This document shows, piece after piece, positions 60,920 to 64,000 of a stretch of 64,000 nucleotides of DNA. A program made the translations under genes and the position numbers. Positions within the stretch are counted from its first letter, which is position 1. Each line of letters opens with the position of its first letter. The notes under the pieces were generated by a model. The model made no database searches. It had not been told where the DNA came from and worked only from the letters and a program-made list of their open reading frames with translations. This DNA is from Actinomycetes bacterium (lineage in GTDB: Bacteria; Actinomycetota; Actinomycetes; Propionibacteriales; Nocardioidaceae), in contig JAEWXC010000073.1 of NCBI GenBank assembly GCA_023396115.1, positions 3,855 through 67,854 of the forward strand, read 5' to 3'.

Positions 60920-62095
60920 TCACGTCTGCCACGGGAGCCACCCTGCCAGTACGTACTCCCCGCCACGCACCCCGGCCTCCAGGGTGCCGTCGGCACGTTC
61001 GTAGCGCTCGCTCAGCCCGACCAGCCCCAGCCCGGCGCCGGGGGCGGCGGGGACGTTGGCGAACCCGACCGGGTTGCGCACCTCGACGTGCAGGCCGGGA
61101 CCGGGGCCACCGCTCAACTGCACCCGGACCTGGGAACCGGGGGCGTGCTTGTGGGCGTTGGTCAGCCCCTCCTGCACCGTCCGGTAGACCGTGCGGCCCA
61201 GCGAGGCCGGGACGTCGGAGTCGGCGACCGTGCTGAGCAGGTCGATGCCCATGCCGGTGCCCCGGGACTCCTCGACCAGCACCGCGACGTCGGCCAGCGC
61301 CGGTTGCGGCCGGTGCAGCAGCTCACCCGAGCCGGGGTCGCGCAGCACGCCCAGCACGTCGCGCAGGTCGGCCAGGGCGGCGTTGGCCTGCTGCTGGATC
61401 AGCCCGGCGGCCTCACGCATCGCCGGGGCGTCCAGGTCCTCGCGGTAGCTCAACGCCCCCGCGTACATCGAGACCTGCGAGATCCGGTGCGCCAGCACGT
61501 CGTGCATCTCGCGGGCGATCCGGGTGCGTTCGTCACCCCGGGCCTTCTCCGCCCGCAGCTCGTTCTCGGCCTCGGCCCGGGTGGCCCGGTCGGCGAAGGT
61601 CCACAGCAGCTCCCGGCGCGAGCCCAGGTACAGGCCCCACGCCATCACCGCACCGGCCACCACCGCCCCCAGGCTCAGGTTGGCCCACCAGGGCAGGTCG
61701 TCGGGCAGCGGCACCCACCAGGTGTAGAAGAAACCAGCGGCCACGGCCAGCACCCACACCGGCACGATCTCGCGCCACCGGCGCCGGGTGGCCAGGGAGA
61801 CCGCGGCCAGCAGGGACGGACCGGCCGCGAAGGTGGAGACCGCCGTGGCCAGGGTGACCAGCACCGTCACGGTCACCGGCCACCGACGACGCAGACCCAC
61901 CAGCACGAAGGTGAGCAGCCCGACCAGCATGTCCAGGGCCAGCTGGTCGTCGGTGGGGTGTGGCCAGCCGTCCTCGATCGCCGGGGTGAAGCTCATCAGC
62001 GCCGCCACGGTGCTGATCAGCAGGCAGACCAGCAGCCGCCACGCGTGGCTCCACCAGCGCAGCGGCGGTTGGTGCAGGGTGGTCGGGGTGGGCAC
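60920..62095 (-). CDS. DesK/NarL-type sensor histidine kinase
   Basis: 391 residues, about five transmembrane helices (residues 20-158), then HisKA_3 with H198 (REMHDVLAHRISQ) and an ATPase domain (GLTNAHKHA, GLGLVGLSERYE). A short-loop membrane sensor paired with the NarL regulator. Divergent from an ABC-2 transporter that it likely controls. Confidence 0.92.
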   Translation of the reverse strand: MPTPTTLHQPPLRWWSHAWRLLVCLLISTVAALMSFTPAIEDGWPHPTDDQLALDMLVGLLTFVLVGLRRRWPVTVTVLVTLATAVSTFAAGPSLLAAVSLATRRRWREIVPVWVLAVAAGFFYTWWVPLPDDLPWWANLSLGAVVAGAVMAWGLYLGSRRELLWTFADRATRAEAENELRAEKARGDERTRIAREMHDVLAHRISQVSMYAGALSYREDLDAPAMREAAGLIQQQANAALADLRDVLGVLRDPGSGELLHRPQPALADVAVLVEESRGTGMGIDLLSTVADSDVPASLGRTVYRTVQEGLTNAHKHAPGSQVRVQLSGGPGPGLHVEVRNPVGFANVPAAPGAGLGLVGLSERYERADGTLEAGVRGGEYVLAGWLPWQT

Positions 62096-62227
62096 GGCGC
62101 CAGCGTAGGCGCCCGGGCCGCGGTCCGGCGGGCTGCCGGGGTCGGGTGGGACCCCCTACTTTGGTCACCGGGCGACCACCGCGCGTCGGGTTGTCGCCCC
62201 GCCGCCGACCGGGGTTGGATCGTGGTC

Positions 62228-63142
62228 ATGATCAGCGTTCAAGCAGTCACCAAGACCTACGGCGGGTTCACCGCCGTGGACGACGTGACCTTCACCGCCC
62301 AGCCCGGCCGGGTCACCGGCTTCCTGGGTCCCAACGGTGCGGGCAAGTCGACCACGATGCGGATGATGGTGGGGCTCACCCCGCCCACCCACGGCGAGAT
62401 CACCATCGGCGGCCACCGCTACGCCGACATCCCCAACCCCGGCCTGCACGTCGGCGTCCTGCTGGACGCCTCCGCGCAGCACGCCGGCCGCACCGGCCGC
62501 GAGGTGCTCACCATCGGCGCCCGCACCATGGGCCTGCCCGACGAGCGCGTCGACGAGATGCTGGCCCTGGTCAGCCTCGACGAGCGCGAGTCCAAGCGCC
62601 GGGTCAAGAACTACTCCCTGGGCATGCGCCAGCGGCTGGGCATCGCCCACGCCCTGCTCGGCGACCCCTCGGTGCTGATCCTCGACGAGCCCGCCAACGG
62701 CCTCGACCCGGCCGGCATCCGGTGGATGCGTGGCCTGCTCAAGGGCTACGCCGACCGCGGTGGCACGGTGCTGCTCTCCAGCCACCTGCTGCACGAGGTG
62801 GAGATGATCGCCGACGAGCTGATCCTGATCGGCCACGGCAAGATCGTCGCCCGCGGGACCAAGGAGGAGCTGCTGGCCCAGGGCGGCGGTACCGGCACCC
62901 TGGTGACCGCGGAGACCCCCGCCGCCCTGACCGGTGCCCTGGAGACCGCCGGCCTGGCGTTCGCGCCGGTCGGCGCCGGGTTCCGGGTCGAGGCACACCC
63001 GGTGGACGTGGGCCGGGTGGCGGCCAAGCACCAGGTGGTCCTGACCGACCTGCGCGCCGCCGACGGTGGCCTGGAGAACCTGTTCCTCGAACTCACCTCG
63101 GGCACCCAGCGCGAGGTCTTCACCCCCGGGAGCCCCGCATGA
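62228..63142 (+). CDS. ABC transporter ATP-binding protein
   Basis: 304 residues. Walker A GPNGAGKST, signature YSLGMRQRL, Walker B VLILDEPANGLDP. Of the ABC-2 (DrrA/YhaQ) export type, with a C-terminal domain. Start ATG 62228 lies 7 bases after TTGGAT, a possible leaderless -10. Overlaps the permease gene by ATGA. Confidence 0.93.
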   Translation: MISVQAVTKTYGGFTAVDDVTFTAQPGRVTGFLGPNGAGKSTTMRMMVGLTPPTHGEITIGGHRYADIPNPGLHVGVLLDASAQHAGRTGREVLTIGARTMGLPDERVDEMLALVSLDERESKRRVKNYSLGMRQRLGIAHALLGDPSVLILDEPANGLDPAGIRWMRGLLKGYADRGGTVLLSSHLLHEVEMIADELILIGHGKIVARGTKEELLAQGGGTGTLVTAETPAALTGALETAGLAFAPVGAGFRVEAHPVDVGRVAAKHQVVLTDLRAADGGLENLFLELTSGTQREVFTPGSPA

Positions 63143-63966
63143 GCACCACGACCGCCGTTCCCGACGCGTCGACGACCCTCGACGTCTCCGGCACCGCCCC
63201 GGTGCCGTTCGGCCGGCTGGCCAAGGTCGAGCTGCGCAAGATGCTCGACACCAAGGGCGGGGCGTGGCTGCTGGGCCTGACGCTGCTGTTCCTGGTGATC
63301 ACGGTCTCGATCGTGCTGCTCGTGGTCGGGCTGACCGACGACACCGGCGCGCCTGCGCTGATGGACTGGGCGCAGATCCTGGTGATCCCGCTGTCCATCC
63401 TGCTGCCGGTCTTCCCGATCCTGTCGGTGACCAGCGAGTGGAGCCAGCGCACCGGCCTGATCACCTTCGGCCTGGAGTCGAACCGGACCCGCGTGCTCAT
63501 GGCCAAGCTGGTGGCCGTGGTCACCCTGGCCGTGGTCACCGTGCTGGTGGCCAGCGTGCTGGCGGTGCTGGCCAACCCGGTGGCCGCTTCGCTGGACGGC
63601 AGCGACGCGACCTGGGAGGTCGACGGTCGGGTGCTGGGCGCCACCATGGCGCTGCAGCTGCTCTACTTCCTGATGGCGTTCGGCCTGGGCACCGCGATCC
63701 TGAGCAGCCCCGGCGCGATCTCGGCCTTCTACGTGGCCTCGATGCTGGTGCCGCTGATGGTCTACTCGACGCTGTACTTCGCCTTCGAGTGGGCCCAGGA
63801 CGTCATCCCGTGGATCGACCTGCAGTTCGCCACCGCGGACTTCCTGCTGCCCGGTGAGCCGATCGACGGCAAGAACATCGCGCAGGCTGTCGTGGCGACG
63901 CTGATCTGGGTGGTCATCCCGATCACCTTCGGTCTGAACCGGATCCGGCGCGCCGAGATCAAGTGA
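63139..63966 (+). CDS. ABC-2 type transporter permease
   Basis: 275 residues with six transmembrane helices. The N-terminal RLAKVELRKMLDTKGGAW and TSEWSQRTGLITFGL segments are typical of ABC-2 permeases. Probably exports a drug, peptide or lipid in the complex with the preceding ATPase, regulated by the neighbouring two-component system; the substrate is unknown. Confidence 0.9.
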   Translation: MSTTTAVPDASTTLDVSGTAPVPFGRLAKVELRKMLDTKGGAWLLGLTLLFLVITVSIVLLVVGLTDDTGAPALMDWAQILVIPLSILLPVFPILSVTSEWSQRTGLITFGLESNRTRVLMAKLVAVVTLAVVTVLVASVLAVLANPVAASLDGSDATWEVDGRVLGATMALQLLYFLMAFGLGTAILSSPGAISAFYVASMLVPLMVYSTLYFAFEWAQDVIPWIDLQFATADFLLPGEPIDGKNIAQAVVATLIWVVIPITFGLNRIRRAEIK

Positions 63967-64000
63967 CCCAGCAGGTCCCGTGACCCGGCCGGCGCCCCCC

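Overview
The window is a stretch of high-GC, gene-dense actinobacterial chromosome. Frequent GTG starts, start-stop overlaps (GTGA, ATGA, TGATG), leaderless promoters, the prfB-ftsE-ftsX-smpB-ssrA block, the CysO/CysM/Mec cysteine route, DUF3039, DUF2017, DUF3048 and DUF3152 proteins and an Actinobacteria-type tmRNA tag together suggest a Nocardioides-like member of the Propionibacteriales. The genus is inferred from gene content and style, not from a search.

Layout. 1-5.8 kb: the start of ku (minus strand), two closely related FadD19-type acyl-CoA synthetases, then an ATP-dependent ligase overlapping a LigD-type polymerase; Ku, ligase and polymerase form a split non-homologous end-joining set. 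5.8-8.2 kb: two paralogous lipoproteins, a secreted septum-formation-like protein and a 22-bp tandem repeat. 8.2-12.9 kb: a compact Flp/Tad pilus operon. 12.9-16.6 kb: a metal-dependent hydrolase, a trypsin-like protease with a membrane partner, and a secreted protein. 16.7-24 kb: prfB, a lipoprotein, ftsE-ftsX-M23 peptidase (septal cell-wall hydrolysis), then smpB and ssrA (trans-translation).

24-33.8 kb is the accessory part. An IS481-family element sits immediately at the 3' end of ssrA, with a second copy of the ssrA 3' end on its far side. Behind it come a small cysteine-containing ORF flanked by two strong hairpins, a full type I restriction-modification operon (hsdM-hsdS-hsdR) and a convergent large protein with a HEPN-like RNxxxH motif. 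This looks like a defence island placed behind tmRNA.

34-64 kb is mostly core metabolism: a large secreted repeat protein, HIT, SDR, DUF3048, TetR, YqgE; DUF3039 with a superfamily 2 helicase; IclR-like and Lrp regulators with hppD; an M81 peptidase with cutC; lysE/lysG; pncA, pncB, clpS and DUF2017; an MFS exporter under a MarR-type palindrome; the mec-cysO-NYN-cysM cluster; a DUF3152 protease-like protein, a phosphodiesterase-like protein, murI and an MBL hydrolase; and a NarL/DesK-type two-component system beside an ABC-2 transporter.

Many transcription units start with TANNNT followed 6-8 bases later by the start codon, so leaderless mRNA is common here, and this helped choose several starts. 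No tRNA, rRNA gene or CRISPR array was recognised. The most unusual observations are the transposase ORF that reads antisense into ssrA, the HEPN-like gene beside the restriction system, the NYN-domain RNase gene inside the cysteine cluster, a CysO that is encoded with a cysteine after its diglycine, and the protease/membrane protein/hydrolase group.
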